64,000 nucleotides of DNA from Pectinophora gossypiella. Taxonomy: Eukaryota > Arthropoda > Insecta > Lepidoptera > Gelechiidae. Below, piece after piece: positions 11,266 through 24,576 of the stretch. How positions within the stretch are numbered: position 1 is the first letter of the stretch; each line of letters begins with the position of its first letter. The translations under genes and the position numbers were made by a program. The stretch is taken from positions 241,001 to 305,000 of the forward strand of contig NC_065423.1 in the NCBI RefSeq assembly GCF_024362695.1, in the 5' to 3' direction. Below the pieces are notes generated by a model, which was not told the origin of the DNA, made no database searches, and was given only the letters and a program-made list of their open reading frames with translations.

Positions 11266-14200
11266 ATATTGTTTCTGTTGGTGAAAACCTGTAATTAGCT
11301 TTCTGTTACTTTATTATTAAGTCCAACTTTTAAATAGGTAAACAACCTCTCAAGCACAGTGTAACTCCTCAGCATTCTATATCCAACTGTTCCCTGTCAG
11401 TGCTCCACTTCGCGCGCATTCAGTGACGGGGCCGCGTGAATAAGTGATACCGCGCCCGATGTGGGCCAGCCACTAGTTTAGCAGCCGCAGGGGTTATGTG
11501 ACTGTCCCAGGTTCGAATCTCAGTGCGGCAATAGGCTAATAACTCTGAAGTAGTTTATGTTTACAGCAGCAAAAATCGCGTGTCAGGAAATCAGAAATCA
11601 GAATCATTTATGCAACGTAATTATCATGGATAAACTTGTTGAAGGTCAATGTAACATTTTTGAATTTAGGTCATTTCGCAAGGTGTGTGTGTGTGCAAAT
11701 GACAAGAAACTGCAACAGCAACTCCAGGATTGTGGTAAGAGGAATTTCGTGGTATCTATGTTACCAAAATGGCAATCAGCTAAGACCTTATGTATGAGTA
11801 TGTATGGATGATCTCTCCAAATTTGCCCGTGGGAAACGTACCTTAAATGTGCCATAGAATTGAGTTTTCCAATGGTCCCTCTTAGTGATTGATCTATCTC
11901 TCAATTTATTTATCTCCTTTTTATTTATTTAAAAATTCTTATTATTATGTCGTTTTATTCTTATTATCAGTAAGCAGAACAAATAAAAATACCGTGAAAA
12001 GTAAAAAGAAATTCTCATTCAATGGTTTTAGAGGCACATGAAGTCAAGGCTTTCGGTTCCCAATTCGACCAACTTGTTCTATTTCGTGCTTAAGCTTCTT
12101 TCAGCTTTAGTTCGGGAAATATTAGGAAGGAATTCAAGCGTGATAGTTCCCTGAGTCGCGACGTGGAGCACTAAGAAGTCTGAGACTTATCCTGCTTACA
12201 GGGAGCTCTGCCTGAGGAGGGGTGGAGGGGAGGGGGAGGTTTCACTTGCAGCTAGGCTTTGCAACTAGACAATTCTCGTATCCGTTACAAACCTACACAC
12301 ACTACCTCCAGCAACGAGTGTTTACAACCGATACGCTCGCATAACTTGCTCACTATTCAAGGATGACATAATACAGTCAGAGGTCTCCATTGCAAGATGA
12401 ACGCAGAGCCTTGTGTAGGCCGTAGTGAGCCGTATCGCCATATTATACTGGTCGAGCTCATTGTGTTAGTGAAACTGACACTTAAGATAAATTCAAACTC
12501 TTTGGTGCAAGTGTGTTACCGGAATTTGAACCGGCTCTCCTCGTTTGCGAAGCAAGTCTGTGACGTACAGGACCAGAGTGACTTTCAAGGAAGCTGGAAT
12601 ATTGGGAGAAAATTTCCGATACTAGGTATGCATTAATAACAGCTGGGAATGATCATAATCCTTTGGTTGATATTTACAGTATGATTTGGATAACAAGCGA
12701 CACTCCTAGAGCCAGTCGGGTAAAACGTAAAGAACTTCCCGCATGTTACGTACCTTTTAAGAAAATGAAACGAAGCAGGAAGCTTGCCTACAGTACACTC
12801 AGTGCACAGATTACATCCCATAGACACCAAATACAAGGCAACAGTCACCGCACATCTATGTATTTATTTGTATTCATAAGGCAGACTATTTTTCAAAGAA
12901 ATATTATTTTATTATTAGAATACGTCACAGTAACAGTACAATAGCATCAAAAAATTTAAACTTTTTTTTTAACTTTGTGTTAATTCATTTTGAGTTTGAT
13001 ATTTTAATTTTAATTCCTAATAAAACGTACTTTAACTTTTGTATTAAAACTGTTAACCCTCAATTTAGGTAATCGCTAAACAAACAAGTGCTTTCTATGC
13101 CTGGACAAGTACACTCCTAATGCACTCCAAGGTTCTGAATTGGTCGCAATGGGCACGCACATGTGTCTATAGTGGGTCATCTGTGCCGCAGGTTCCCCGG
13201 CACAGGGTCGAGTACTGACCTTCTAGTCCCACTATCCGGTGACACAACTTGTTGTTTTAGGTTCACTGTTACAAGTTGACACATAAAATAATTACATTTT
13301 GTAGACGTTTTCCATTTGCAGACCCTGTGTTGAAAGTTTTCTTAATATTATGTTGTAAGTGGCAAATGTTTATGATATTAGAAACGAATGCGCTACACAA
13401 ATACGTGTACGATACGTGTAAGATATATTACTATTTAGTAGGTATACCTAGAGTATAGTGATTTTAAAGTTAAAATAAATTTATAGATGGTATCTTTTTG
13501 ACAACCTAGGCTGTTGCTGTCTTCTCTGCTACACGTGTGGGTTGTAAGGTGGATGACCGATCCCACCAACCCTGGTGTCCTGATGTTGATAGACATACAT
13601 ATTATGTTAACGGAAACGACTGTAATCCGTCATTGTATACAATTCCTAGGAAATGTATGTAATTCCTAAAATCGCACGGAAATGTGTGAAATAAACTATA
13701 TTATACTTACACATTTCCTAGGAAATCTATACATTTCCTAAATAGCAATCGGAAATGTAAAACATTTAAGATATTGGTGGGTACGCGGGGACGCATTTAT
13801 CATTACTTAATTATCAGACTAATTACTTACCAAATGAAAATTTGATTTTATAAGAATAAATGTAAGTTAATTTTGTGATACGTTAAAAGTTAATAGATAG
13901 TTGATATTAGAAGTTTTAATTAGTAAGATAATAATGATCATATAATTATTATTTTTCGAATGACTGCTACCCGATTGTCTCCATAAGTGCTATAAAAAAT
14001 ATATTATTAACAACGTGTTTTATTACAGGAAGCATTTACTTTATACATTTCCTAATACGATATTGGAATTATATACAATTCCGAGGAAATTTATACGTTT
14101 CCTAAAAAGCATCGGATTGTACCCATTTCCTAGGATTTGTATACAATTCCTTTATTTTATACATTTCCGGTAACACATATATAAAATCAAGTACGCTACA

Positions 14201-15018
14201 CGCACGAACTTAACTAAATTGTTGTAACGACCGTGACACCTGCGTGGATGTTAGCTTGTCTCCACCAAAGTGTGATGTTACTGGTGTAATCAGTAATCAC
14301 CTCCGCCGTCGCACCGCTCTAATGTGTGCGACAATTAGCACACGTGTCCGTGACGTCATCACTTGATCCCGTCCAGGAGTCTTGGTGATCACTTTTAATT
14401 GTCACCATCATTTTTATTAGGCAGACAGATATACAGTAAAATAACTTTGTACGAAAATTATTTTATAGAGTGTTGGGGTATGTTTGACACGGAATACCTG
14501 ATAAAATCAAATAGCCCTGTTCGGTAAACGCGTGACTTATATCCCAGCATCAAGACTTTAAATCTCAACTCGTGCTCTAAACCATATAAATTGAATTTAT
14601 GACTTTAAATTTATGTTCGGATAATAGATAGTTGTACTGTATTCACATTACAAGTATTATGTCTGATTGTTAAAATTATTAAGTTATTAAAGTGTAAGCA
14701 TTAAAGTGTATTTGATTTACAAGGTAAACGGAGTCATGACGATTCGCGTTATAAATATCACGTTAATCTCTGAACTATTAATTAACAACGGATAATTTAT
14801 TTATTAATGTTTATTAACCCACTTATAAAATTAAAAATGTAAATAAAAATATTTAAGTGAATCACTGAGCTTTTAATTTAATGTAATTATTTGGGTATTT
14901 ATTTTATTAATATATTTAACCTGTACACATAAAATGACACATTAACCCATGGTCTGTTGTTGTTGCCGGGCGCACTTGCTTATCGTAATATTAACTTTAA
15001 GTTCATCATAATTCATAA
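11266..15018. other. Non-coding stretch with repeat fragments
   Basis: No supported gene. A tRNA-like SINE head fragment lies at about 11480-11530 (CCCAGGTTCGAATCTCAGTG). Bases 11640-11750 share a block with 52800-52920 (CATTTCGCAAGGTG and AAGAAACTGCAACAGCAAC). Bases 12175-12290 match 3233-3400 inverted, and 12395-12590 contains further dispersed repeats shared with 42.5 kb and 29.1 kb. A minus-strand SINE 3' fragment lies at 13515-13580. The MITE at 13605-14185 is listed separately. A LINE 3'-end-like block is at about 14640-14715 (AAAGTGTATTTGATTTAC). Confidence 0.55.
13605..14185. mobile_element. MITE with repeated CCTAGGAAAT-type motifs
   Basis: The ends are loosely inverted: ATGTTAACGGAAA on the left and TTTCCGGTAACACAT on the right. 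For ~150 bp inside each end, short motifs of the form ATACATTTCCTA, CCTAGGAAAT and ACAATTCCTAGG recur in both orientations. The centre (about 13770-14025) is AT-rich without a frame. Clustered subterminal motifs of this kind usually serve as transposase binding sites in DNA transposons; here that is inference, and no transposase is present. Confidence 0.6.
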
Positions 15019-15324
15019 TTGCTATTACAGTTTGCAGATGGTCAGCATTTAACATTTGGTCTACAAATACCATGTGGCTGTCCCGGAATGCATCTCAATT
15101 GGTATAAAGGGTTAGAAGTGAAAATACAGACTGATACGTATAGAACGGACACTCTCCGCCCCGCACCAAATCGTACCGATGCCGAGCTAGATTTACCTCA
15201 CCCCGCTAGGTTTTACTTTAGTCTAAATGGCCGTAAGCGTTATGGAGTAAGGGAGATGACGGTCGGACGGATTGTCTGCCTCGCTCGCATTTACGCAGTA
15301 AGGCGGCACATAATAAGTGTCTAG
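15019..15324 (+). other. Unassigned 101-codon open frame, probably not a gene
   Basis: An open frame follows a TATTACAG sequence that could act as a splice acceptor. Its translation has no motif I recognise, no signal peptide and no repeats. The 3' part overlaps a dispersed block (GTCTGCCTCGCTCGCATTTA) that looks repetitive. I record it only because it is one of the longer frames outside known elements. Confidence 0.12.
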
Positions 15325-15328
15325 GCTG

Positions 15329-15647
15329 TGCTTCTTCTTCTATCGTGTGGATTGTGAGGTGGATTACCAACCCCATCAGCCCTGGTGTCCGGGTTATTGC
15401 TGAGCCGCCATAGGCATGACTCATGTAACGATTACGTAATTACATCAGTAAGTATTACCCGGGACCAACAGCTTAACGTGCCTTCCAAAGCACGAATCAC
15501 CTTACTTTTGGACAATCGGGTGATCTGCCTGTAATATCCTAACCAAAATAGGGATTACATAATGATTTTTGTGATTTGTCCCCCCGGGATTCGGACCCGG
15601 GACCTCCGGATAGCACAACGCTCAACCGCTGGACCACAGACGCTGCA
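15329..15647 (-). mobile_element. tRNA-derived SINE, near full length
   Basis: On the minus strand the head contains a B-box-like GGTCCGAATCCC and the body continues through GTGATTCGTGCTTTGGAAGG to a tail ending in GATAGAAGAAGAAG. It is the same family as 17501, 24327, 44229 and 60633. Confidence 0.8.
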
Positions 15648-16049
15648 TACTGTGCTGACACATCACTTAAATAAAGTAAGATAAACAAAGGTATTTAACT
15701 CTTTTATGTATGAATATGTCATTCTGTATTTTCAGCCTACAGTTTAAATAAATTAAGTGAGAAGGTCAAACTCACGGCCCGCCACCAACTCACTCACTCT
15801 AGCTTTGAGCCGGTCACGAGAGTACTCCTGTCATTCAGTCGCGACCTCTCTCCACACTCTACTGTTGCTGCAGAATAAATTAGAATAGAACGCAAACAAG
15901 GTCATATGAACCGTTTTGATATACCACTACATCTACTAACTGTTATTGAATCGTAGGTCAGGTTTAAGATAATAAATATATGTAATTGTAAAATGCGAAA
16001 TACAGTTTCATGTACGAAATTATTCGTCTAATTTAGCCAATCAACTTAC

Positions 16050-17024
16050 TAATTACAAAGCTACGAACACTGCTCAAAGTGCATACTCGCTCACAGTATT
16101 ACCACGACGACGAGAACTATATTGTTCTAACTAGCGTATACTGAGCATAGACCGTGTGCTTACTACTGACATCCATCCCCGTGACCCCCCCTAACCCTTG
16201 TACCCCCCCCGCGGGTGTCGCTTGCATGCTGAATGTGGTGCCGTAATGATGTTTCTGACTCCACTCACCGCTTGCAAGTAAAGAATTTTCTAGAAAAATG
16301 TTTGAACGTCAACAGAATTCTTGATGTGCTACTTCAAAGACTACTGCTCGACGAAGACTCCAACTTTATTGATTTGTTCAAGAACTGAAGTTTACCTAAA
16401 TTCACGCTCGTTGTGAGAAAACTGTGTTTCTTCAAAATGTAACAGACAAAGCAAAATTTCCCTAGTGGCGTAGCAGTGTTACGCCGTAGCTACGCGATGC
16501 TACGCTCCGTAGAAATATCGCACTCATATATCAAATATCAACTCGAAAAGCTATGATTTTTTTGTGTATAAAATAAAATAATCATTTTATGACTCGATTT
16601 AAAACTTCAATGAAATTAATGTTATCATGCATTCACAATTCCACGCACTTTGCGCGGCTAATGGTCCGTCCCGCGCCATGTTTATTATTGTTACTGTGTT
16701 CCGGTCCCTCGTCCGCCATTAAGCACGTTCCATATCAAAATGCTTTACATAGTTAATTTTTCATCGCGACACTTAATTTGCGTCATAAAGGCGCGCGGAC
16801 ATTTTACGCGCGATCTACGGAGGTTGTTGCGTTGTGGCGCTGCCAGCGTGTGTTGTGGGTAACAGCAGTTTATGTAAATGGCGCACTTATAGTATACGTT
16901 ACAGTCGTGTCCGGTTTTATTGAATATTGTTTGTCGTAACTCCGAAGAGTGCGGAGATCGCTGGCGGCTGTAAACATTATATGACACGCGCGTTTCTGAC
17001 GTAAACAGTTTCATGGCTTTTTAA
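16050..17024 (-). repeat. Right arm of ~17-kb inverted pair
   Basis: Reverse-complement partner of the segment at 112-1080. Its outer end (about 16590-17024) is the highly conserved core. In this copy a frame of 89 codons starting from an ATG at 17014 stays open, while the left copy has a 2-bp insertion near its start that breaks the same frame, so I do not treat it as a gene. The inner half (16050-16590) aligns with gaps. Weak similarity continues a few tens of bases beyond the outer edge, so the exact boundary is not certain. Confidence 0.75.
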
Positions 17025-17500
17025 GACGTCGAATTTGTCGTATTATGTTGTACGAGTATATACGTATAACTATTTTCGTTCTTTAAAACAAATAAATAAT
17101 TAATACGTCGTAAACTCACGCATATTTCCCACCGAAGTAAGCAGATACTATAGAATTCTATTTGCTTCGATCCGGATACACTTTTCTTGCTTCCTCCACA
17201 TTCATCAATCGTTTCATACACGCCCCACACACCCCCTAACCACCACCTTGTCGGCTGTTTTAATAATGATAACTGTATCTTAATTTTTTAATAAAATATT
17301 TAGTACATTTTATTTGTATTCATGTAACTGATTTGACAATAACTTACCAGAGAATGTAATATAGTGCAAGCACATCCATCGGTTCTGCGATAAACCTGGA
17401 AAAGATAATTTATATCATATTAATTAACTACTTTACGATACAAAAATATTGAAATTATAAGCTGGTTAAATGTAAATTAAAATCGATATAAGTCGACAAC
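17025..17500. other. Non-coding stretch
   Basis: AT-rich. Contains CTTCCTCCACATTCATCAAT at about 17190, a repeat shared with 18048-18070. Nothing else recognised. Confidence 0.5.
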
Positions 17501-17831
17501 GACCTCCGAGGTTCGGTGGTTGAGCGTTTGGCTCACGATCCAGAGGTCTTGGGTTCGATCCCCGGTAGGGACATATCACAAAAATTACTTTGTGGTCCCT
17601 AGTTTCGTCAGGAAATTACAGGCTGATCACCTGATTGTCCGAAAGTAAGATGATCCGTGCTTCGGAAGACACGATAAGCCGTTAGTCCCGGTTACTACTT
17701 ACTGATATAATTTAAGTAAATAGTCGTTACATGAGCCAAGTCAGGGGCTTTTGGCGGCTCAGTAGTAACCCTGACGCCAGCGTTGTTGAGGTTGGTACTC
17801 CACCTCAAAACTCACACGATAGAAGAAGAAG
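17501..17831 (+). mobile_element. tRNA-derived SINE, full length
   Basis: Best-preserved plus-strand copy outside the 60.6-kb locus. The A-box region GGTTCGGTGGTTGAGCG and B box GGGTTCGATCCCC are followed by the body (GTGCTTCGGAAGACACGATA; GGCGGCTCAGTAGTAACCCT) and the tail TCACACGATAGAAGAAGAAG. About 330 bp long. Confidence 0.85.
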
Positions 17832-20800
17832 CATAGCATAGCAAGGACATAGAATGTTTTTTTTTAATTGTTTGTTTTGTACTCTGGTCTTATCTGCCAA
17901 GGTAATAAAGCTATTTTTACAAAAGTTTTGCGCCTTTTTACTGCCGGCAACATTTCCAAAATGAGAACATTCCCGAGAACGGCACATGACTGATAATAAT
18001 ACACCTCTACCTACATCTTTGGGGATACAGGCGTGATGTTATCTTGCTTCCTCCACATTCATCATTCGTTTCATACACGCACGCCGGTTCAGTGTAAATC
18101 GTACTAAACATGTTCTAAGGACATCCTCAAAATAGTTATAATAGTAAGTCATAATATTATTATTATAACATAACAAATACTTTATCGTACAAATGTGAAA
18201 ATCATCATCATCATCAGGCCATTAACTAAACACAACATAAACATAGGCAGTTCAATTCACACACGTCCAATGAATTTAATCCCTATCCTATGATGTGTAT
18301 GATGAACCATAAAAAATTGCTCCTCACCCACACATCTATTTCTTTACACATCCATGACAAAATATATAATATATTATGCGCTACCATTTTGTTGCCGATA
18401 ACCGAAGATCGAATAATTTCCCGCTGGTGGTGGCGCAACCACGGTGTCCTAGTGGGACCGTGCCCTCGACTTTTACGACATACGTGGGATCTATAACAAC
18501 AAATTAGAAGTACGAAGCTTTAGTTGGACGCCAGTTAATTTAGTTAGTTTCAATTAAGGGCTAATTTATCCAGAAACATTTTAGTCCGCGCTGCTGTACT
18601 CGCTAACTGGGTGTAAGTATTCAAATCTATTCACGAACTAGGGGGAGTTTTGTGAACAGTTTTCTGAGCAGATGCGTTGGTGTGTCGGTGTTCCCAGCGG
18701 TGGTATGGTGAATGTAAATAAATTAAAACCGTTGACTCTCATTGTGAGGTTCAAATCCAGTCTAAACCAACGACTTCCAATTTTTTTTCGAATTCTTAAT
18801 GAATTTTCAATTATTACCATGTGCTCAGTGATGAAGAAAACATCGTGAGGAAACCTGACATATTCATGAAATATATTTTGTAGAGACCCAAAAGCCACAG
18901 CTTGTATACGCTGATACCTAACTAACATAACATAGCATCGCGCCTGTATTCCCGAAGGGGTAGGCAGAGGTATAATCGATTATAACTGTTACTTTCCTTA
19001 TATCGATTTGATAATGGCTCAATAGTAACTCAGAGACCAGGATTGATGAGGCTAGTCATTGATCTCACAACCTACACATGAGAAGAATATAAATTCTACA
19101 AGATGTGCATAAATAGAAATTCTACAGCTTATGTCATGTATTATGAGATCACGTTAGGCATATGTACGAAGCAGGTAGTTTAGTGAGGAGATATTGTACC
19201 GTGAGCATTCACCCGACGTAAGTCGACAGCTAGCTTCGTCAGCGTGCAGTTTCCGCACCGCAGCCGCACTGAGCCCCGCGTAATACAATGGTGAGTCGCT
19301 CGCGGCGGGCGCTCGTTACATATCACTAAGCGATGGTGAGCTCAAACATCGTGGTTACCTGAATAGGCAGGTAGCAAGCACTTTTGCTGTGGTTCTAGTT
19401 GCTGCGGCGGAAAGTAAACCTCTTACGAAAATAAACTAGAAAACACAGAAATTCAATAACTATCTACAGGCGATAAATATTGCCATTCGGTTCAGTACTT
19501 TCGTATAAAAATCTATACAAATCACGCTATGAGGTCAGCGATTTCCAAAATTTCCTAAAACTATACCACTGCACTGATTTCATATATAATTGAAATCACT
19601 TGATTTCCAGAATTTGTGCTCAGTTAATAGCAATAAGCTCGCCCTTTATTACTAAAAGTAACCGAATAAAAACGGAACTTTAAAAAGAACTAGAAATAAA
19701 CTATTTTTACTTTATTGTACTCAAGAGCCGATCGTAAAAAAAATAAACATGTCTTCCTTCAATCTACTGGAAAAAAAATGGATTTTTATATTTTACTTTG
19801 TCCAACAAATACATAGCAGTCAGGTGCAAAACTGCGTCAAAGTACTAAGCACACATGCATTCAAAGGCACATAAGTACATCTGGAACGTTCCAACAAATG
19901 CCACAAAAGATTCCCACTCACGGTCGTTAGCGTCACTAAGCGATAGTCGACGTCGCCTGCGGTCCCCGGCCTTTATGCTCGCCTAGTACTACGAATGTGA
20001 CTCTTTGACACTTTCTTACTACACTCGAATTCTGACGCTAATATGCATTCAGCTTGCATCGGTTAATCCTCAATTCCACCACTGGGGAACTATGATTAAT
20101 TATGGATTTTTTTTAAAGTTACTTTTAAGGGATTAATTTGTCTAATTTATATTACTACAGTTATTAGCTTAAATATTACAGACGACGATAACCCTCACCC
20201 CCACAGAAAGCGCTGTGAAGCGTGGGTAGTGAGTTCATCAAGCGATAAATGCATCGCTGACGTGTCGTGAGCTTACGCTATGTTGTCATTACTTTTGACA
20301 GATTAAATTTTCATTTCGTGTGAGTAAATGAATAGTTATGTGAGCCTTATGCTCGCCTGGTATCGCAATGGGACATTCATCAAACAGACACTTGTCTTGC
20401 AACTCTGATGACGAAACGTTTGTGGACTTATCCTCAAAGAATTCTTAAAAAATAGTTTGATTTGAAACTCAGACATCTTTTGTAAGCGATAAAAATGTCT
20501 GTTCAGCAAATCCTGATTGGAGGAGGTCAATGTCGTAATTATAAGTATAAAAGAGCCATTATGGCGTTATGCAGATTCATCACCTATCATTGGTCTAACA
20601 CGGTACTCTGTTCATCTTGCATATAGTCGTGAACTTGGCTTGTGAAGGTTTTAATCTCTAGTTTCTGTTCACCTGGTGAATGTAACTCTTTATCGCTATC
20701 CAACGACACACGTGTAGTTTTGGCAGAGACTAATAATGTTCGCGATAATGTCTTTAAAGTTTTCACGAGAAATGCAATTACGTTAGATTTAAGTTCTTTT

Positions 20801-23800
20801 GAACAATAATAAAGTTGAAATGCGGCAGGTATAAATCGTGATAGCTAAGTTAGATGATGGATCACCTAGTCTCTCTCGTGAGGGTTGTGAGATCAATGAC
20901 CGAACTTATCAACCTTGGTGTCTGGGTTATTATTGAGGCACCAATGGCCATTGATCATGCGTCATTGAACGAGTAGGTACATACTTATTTCGGCGGAAAT
21001 GTTCAGTCAAGTGTTCAGGTGTGATTACCTAGTATAATGAATGTGGGCACTTAGGTATAATAATCACTTCTAGGATGTGAAGTCAGAAGATGGATTACTT
21101 CGGTGAACACCTGTGCTTTGAAGCTACGAGTAGTTAATTGACTCATCTACCTATGCTAATGTAAGAATGATGTCATAACAATTTAATGCGTATTAGGCTA
21201 GTAGTAGCAGTTACTAGAGCAGATTCATGTGATTACTATAAAATGTAACAGTAGCAGATGCCTAGTCTATTATCTATGCGCTCAACTTTTGTCCGGCCAA
21301 GCAACGAATGCCATCAGAGGCAAATCTACTTACAATGATTAAAGAAAAAAAAACAATGTTATCACTGGTTTAGGTTAGATGTGATATGAGTTGTTTCTTT
21401 TTCCTCATCTTCATAGTATTTTCCGGTATTTCTTATTGAAAAAACTAACATTTTCAATACACTACTCACTCAGTTAAACAAAAGCAAATGGTTATTCTAG
21501 AAAGGGATGTTCAGGTTGTTAACTCCATTCTGTTCCACAAAACAACTTTAATTTCATGTTCCAGGTAATGAAATAGCTTCAATAAATTATTATACTTAAT
21601 TAAGAAATTTCCGCGAATTACAATTAATTTTAATACTAGAAATGGTTTATAAACTATTTTAGACTTAGGTGATACGCAAGTATTACTAATGTGTTTAAGG
21701 TTAATACGATTAATACTTCGATAAAAACATTATTGGAAGAACAACATAGCCAGAGCAACCATGAAAAATGAGGCTTTTATTTCATTTTTTTTCTTTTTTT
21801 TTATATTTATTTTTTTATATTTTGTATTGTATGAGTAGTACTTTGAAAAAAAAAACAGTTATCTTCATCATTATAGATGGCGATACGGGTCATCACCTAT
21901 CACATTGATCTAACAGTAAGCTCGGTGAAGCGTGGGTACTCAGTTCATCTTGTAAATAATACCCCCGTTTGGGAATAATAGTCGAGAGTTAACAGTTGAT
22001 ATCAAAATCAAAGACGTATATTTCCACTAATAGATTAACATAAAACATATACATACATAGCATCACGCCTATGTTTCTGAAGGGATAGGCAGATATAAAA
22101 AGATAGATATATATAGACAAGCTAGATATAAAGATTTCGCATATAGATAGATATAGATTGTTGTAAATGTCTACATACATTCCTGCCAGCTATATTTTAA
22201 GTTCAGCTATATTTTAAATACAGAACTCTTATTGTTAATATTTGAATTTATACATGAATGTAAGTATGTAATTTTGTTGATTAATACTTTAAGTCAGCCA
22301 GTGTTATATTTCTATTCATTTGTCTAGCTAAGTACATAAGTCTCAAAGTCATGAGACAGAGAACACGAGTCATACATAACGTAAAGTAACGTACACATGG
22401 GGCCGTCTAGAGCACTCTAAAACGTGAAGACAAATAGATTGACTTATTGAAGATTTGTCGCATTCACTACTTGGCCGGAGCATTCACCACTTGTTCGGAA
22501 AAGTATCAGGACAACATCATGTGGTAGGTATTTCGGGGTGTTTACTTACCTATGGAAATTGATTGAAATAACCATAGACTTAGATTTTTTTAGAACTTAA
22601 CCGAGGGCTAGTCTCCTTACACGCCTGCGCCCGAGACCTCTCTACGCGGCCGACCTCTTCTATGATATATTTTTCGGGAATAACTAAAGATTCTTAAGAA
22701 CAGAATATTTTTAGAATTTTCCAATCAAAATATACACACGTTTGCCTCACATAGAACCATCAAATATAAAGGTAAAATGAGAGATGAAACAAAATGCTGA
22801 AACAACGCTTAATCATTTTGAAGCGCCCCTTTGGAGCATAAATATCAAAAACATAATTTGTCCTCCCCTCCCTCCGCGAGGGGCCTAGGGGGGGGGGGGG
22901 GCATCGTTCACAACAAACAAACAAACAGACGCAGCAATTAACTAAGATAAATAAGGGTAATTTGTCCGCGTAAATTTCGGCGGCTCAGGGTTTTAAACGG
23001 TTTTTTGAAGTCAAACCGGAGTGGGCGGCAGTCGTATCTCGCTCGACAAAGCAACTGCTAGTACGCACCTTAAATTTATGAGTGTCGACTCCTAATTAGC
23101 ATGTCGTTCTTCCCTCTGGTCTCATTTATATTTAAAGGTCAAATCTCTCCGGGGCATATTACTTTCGGACTGTTTAAGTAATTGAACAATTTAATGGTGG
23201 TCATGAAAACCGGCTTCAAAGCTTACCGTTTAAAATACATCACAAAGGTCATATGAATTAGTTTATTTTGATATTGTTAGGTTTTATGTAATTTTATGCG
23301 AATTATTATTCCCTTCATATGGCAACACTAGAAGAAAGGGTATAAAAAAGCGTGTTTGTCTTTCATTTGGGCTTCTTTTTTATTTGAGCACGCATCGAAG
23401 GCAGGCGTACCATTTTGGGCACGTGTACTGTTTTGGAAATTAAGAGTGTGTAATCAATATACTGATTTATTTATTATTCCTATGGTTATTTTATTTATAG
23501 AGTATGTAACTAATGCTACTTCATGTATATCTAGGTGTTAATACTAATGTTAGTTAATGATCGTGTTACCGGGGTCTTACTACAATATAAAATTTCTGGT
23601 GATGTTAGTCTAACTAAAGAAAATAAACAAAAATACTTTCAGATATATAAAATCACAATCAAAACAGGGACTGTTTTCCACCCCAAACAAACATAAAAAC
23701 TAGTGAAACATCACTAAAAACGTCACATCATTCGATCAACATCGATTGATCTTAGTACAAGTAACATACAAATTTTGCCACTCCTTTGCGGGATTTTGTG

Positions 23801-24326
23801 ATATCTCATCTAAGTATTTACGTCATAAAAGAAAGCCCTATTAAATATTTAAGTCTCCTACCGCTTCTACTTTCTGAAATTTCATTTTGATCGAGACTGT
23901 AGGTGACCTTTCGCTTCTAAATATACAGATTCTTTGAAAAATACTTCACATTATTTCATACTAGTATTGTGGAAATAGTTGTACCTATTGTATAAAGTCC
24001 ATACTCGTACCGTTCACGACAATAAAGTGGTTTACAGCGAGCATTCCATTCTTTGAAACTAGTTTCTGAGCAAAACAATCGTAGCAATAGTGGTACGATT
24101 CACTTATGTAGCAAAGCTACGACACTCTGTGTAGCATACAGCTACGATTGTTACAAGTCGCTATCATTTTCTCTCAAATCAAATCAAATCAAATATACTT
24201 TATTGCACAGAACTAGAATTTCAACAATCAGACATAACACATGAATACAGTACAATTTGGGCGGCCTTATTGCTCTAGAGCAATTTCTTCCAGGCAACCA
24301 ACAAAAGGAAACAAACTCTCTTTTCT
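17832..24326. other. Non-coding stretch with many short repeat fragments
   Basis: No supported coding gene. Recognisable pieces are: CTTCCTCCACATTCATCATT repeat (about 18048); SINE-body fragment with AACATCGTGAGGAAACCTGA (about 18839); GGGGTAGGCAG repeat (18955); plus-strand SINE 3' piece (19012-19095); the CpG-rich candidate first exon at 19195-19325; blocks of the GATAC..CACCTATCAC..GGTCTAACA repeat family (about 20165-20240, 20560-20640, 21875-21955); minus-strand SINE 3' piece (20872-20960); an AATCTAC..(A)n repeat end (about 21290-21350); a homopolymeric G tract (about 22889-22903); and a minus-strand LINE 3' end with an ATCAAATCAAATATACTTTA terminus (about 24176-24300). Confidence 0.55.
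19195..19325 (+). promoter_or_regulatory. Candidate host promoter / first exon ending at ATG|GTGAGT
   Basis: A short GC-rich island stands out from AT-rich surroundings. It carries CGTCAGCGTGCAGTTTCCGC, resembling an arthropod initiator, then a GC-rich leader, and then CAATGGTGAGTCGC at about 19287-19300. Here an ATG sits directly against a consensus splice donor. Insect genes often split transcript leader and coding sequence this way, with the start codon at the end of exon 1. No downstream exon is recognisable in the window, so the gene, if real, cannot be named. Confidence 0.35.
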
Positions 24327-24576
24327 TTCTCTCGTGTGGATTGTGAGATCAATGACCTTACTACATACTTAATTAAGTAAATAGTAGGGACCTACTGTTT
24401 AACGTGCCCTCCGGAGCACGGATCGTCTTACTTTCGGACAATCGGGAGATAAGCCTGCAATGTCTTAACCAATCTTGGGATCACAAAGTGATATTTGTGT
24501 CCACACCGGGATTCAAACCCGGGTCCTCCAGATAAAAAGACCAACGCTGTTACCACTAGAGCGCGGAAGCCGAAAA
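24327..24576 (-). mobile_element. tRNA-derived SINE, internally shortened
   Basis: Minus-strand member of the family at 17501: the B-box-like GGGTTTGAATCCCGGTG reads leftward from about 24527, followed by GATCCGTGCTCCGGAGGGCA. About 80 bp of the 3' body is missing relative to the full copies. Confidence 0.75.

Noticed and set aside
16745..17014. 89-codon frame in the right arm of the inverted pair
   Set aside because: The otherwise almost identical left copy has a 2-bp insertion that breaks it, so protein-level constraint is not supported.
112..17024. Maverick/Polinton-type giant element, suggested by ~1-kb inverted ends about 17 kb apart
   Set aside because: The interior has no recognisable DNA polymerase, integrase, ATPase or capsid frame, even in broken form. 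Size and end geometry alone are not enough.
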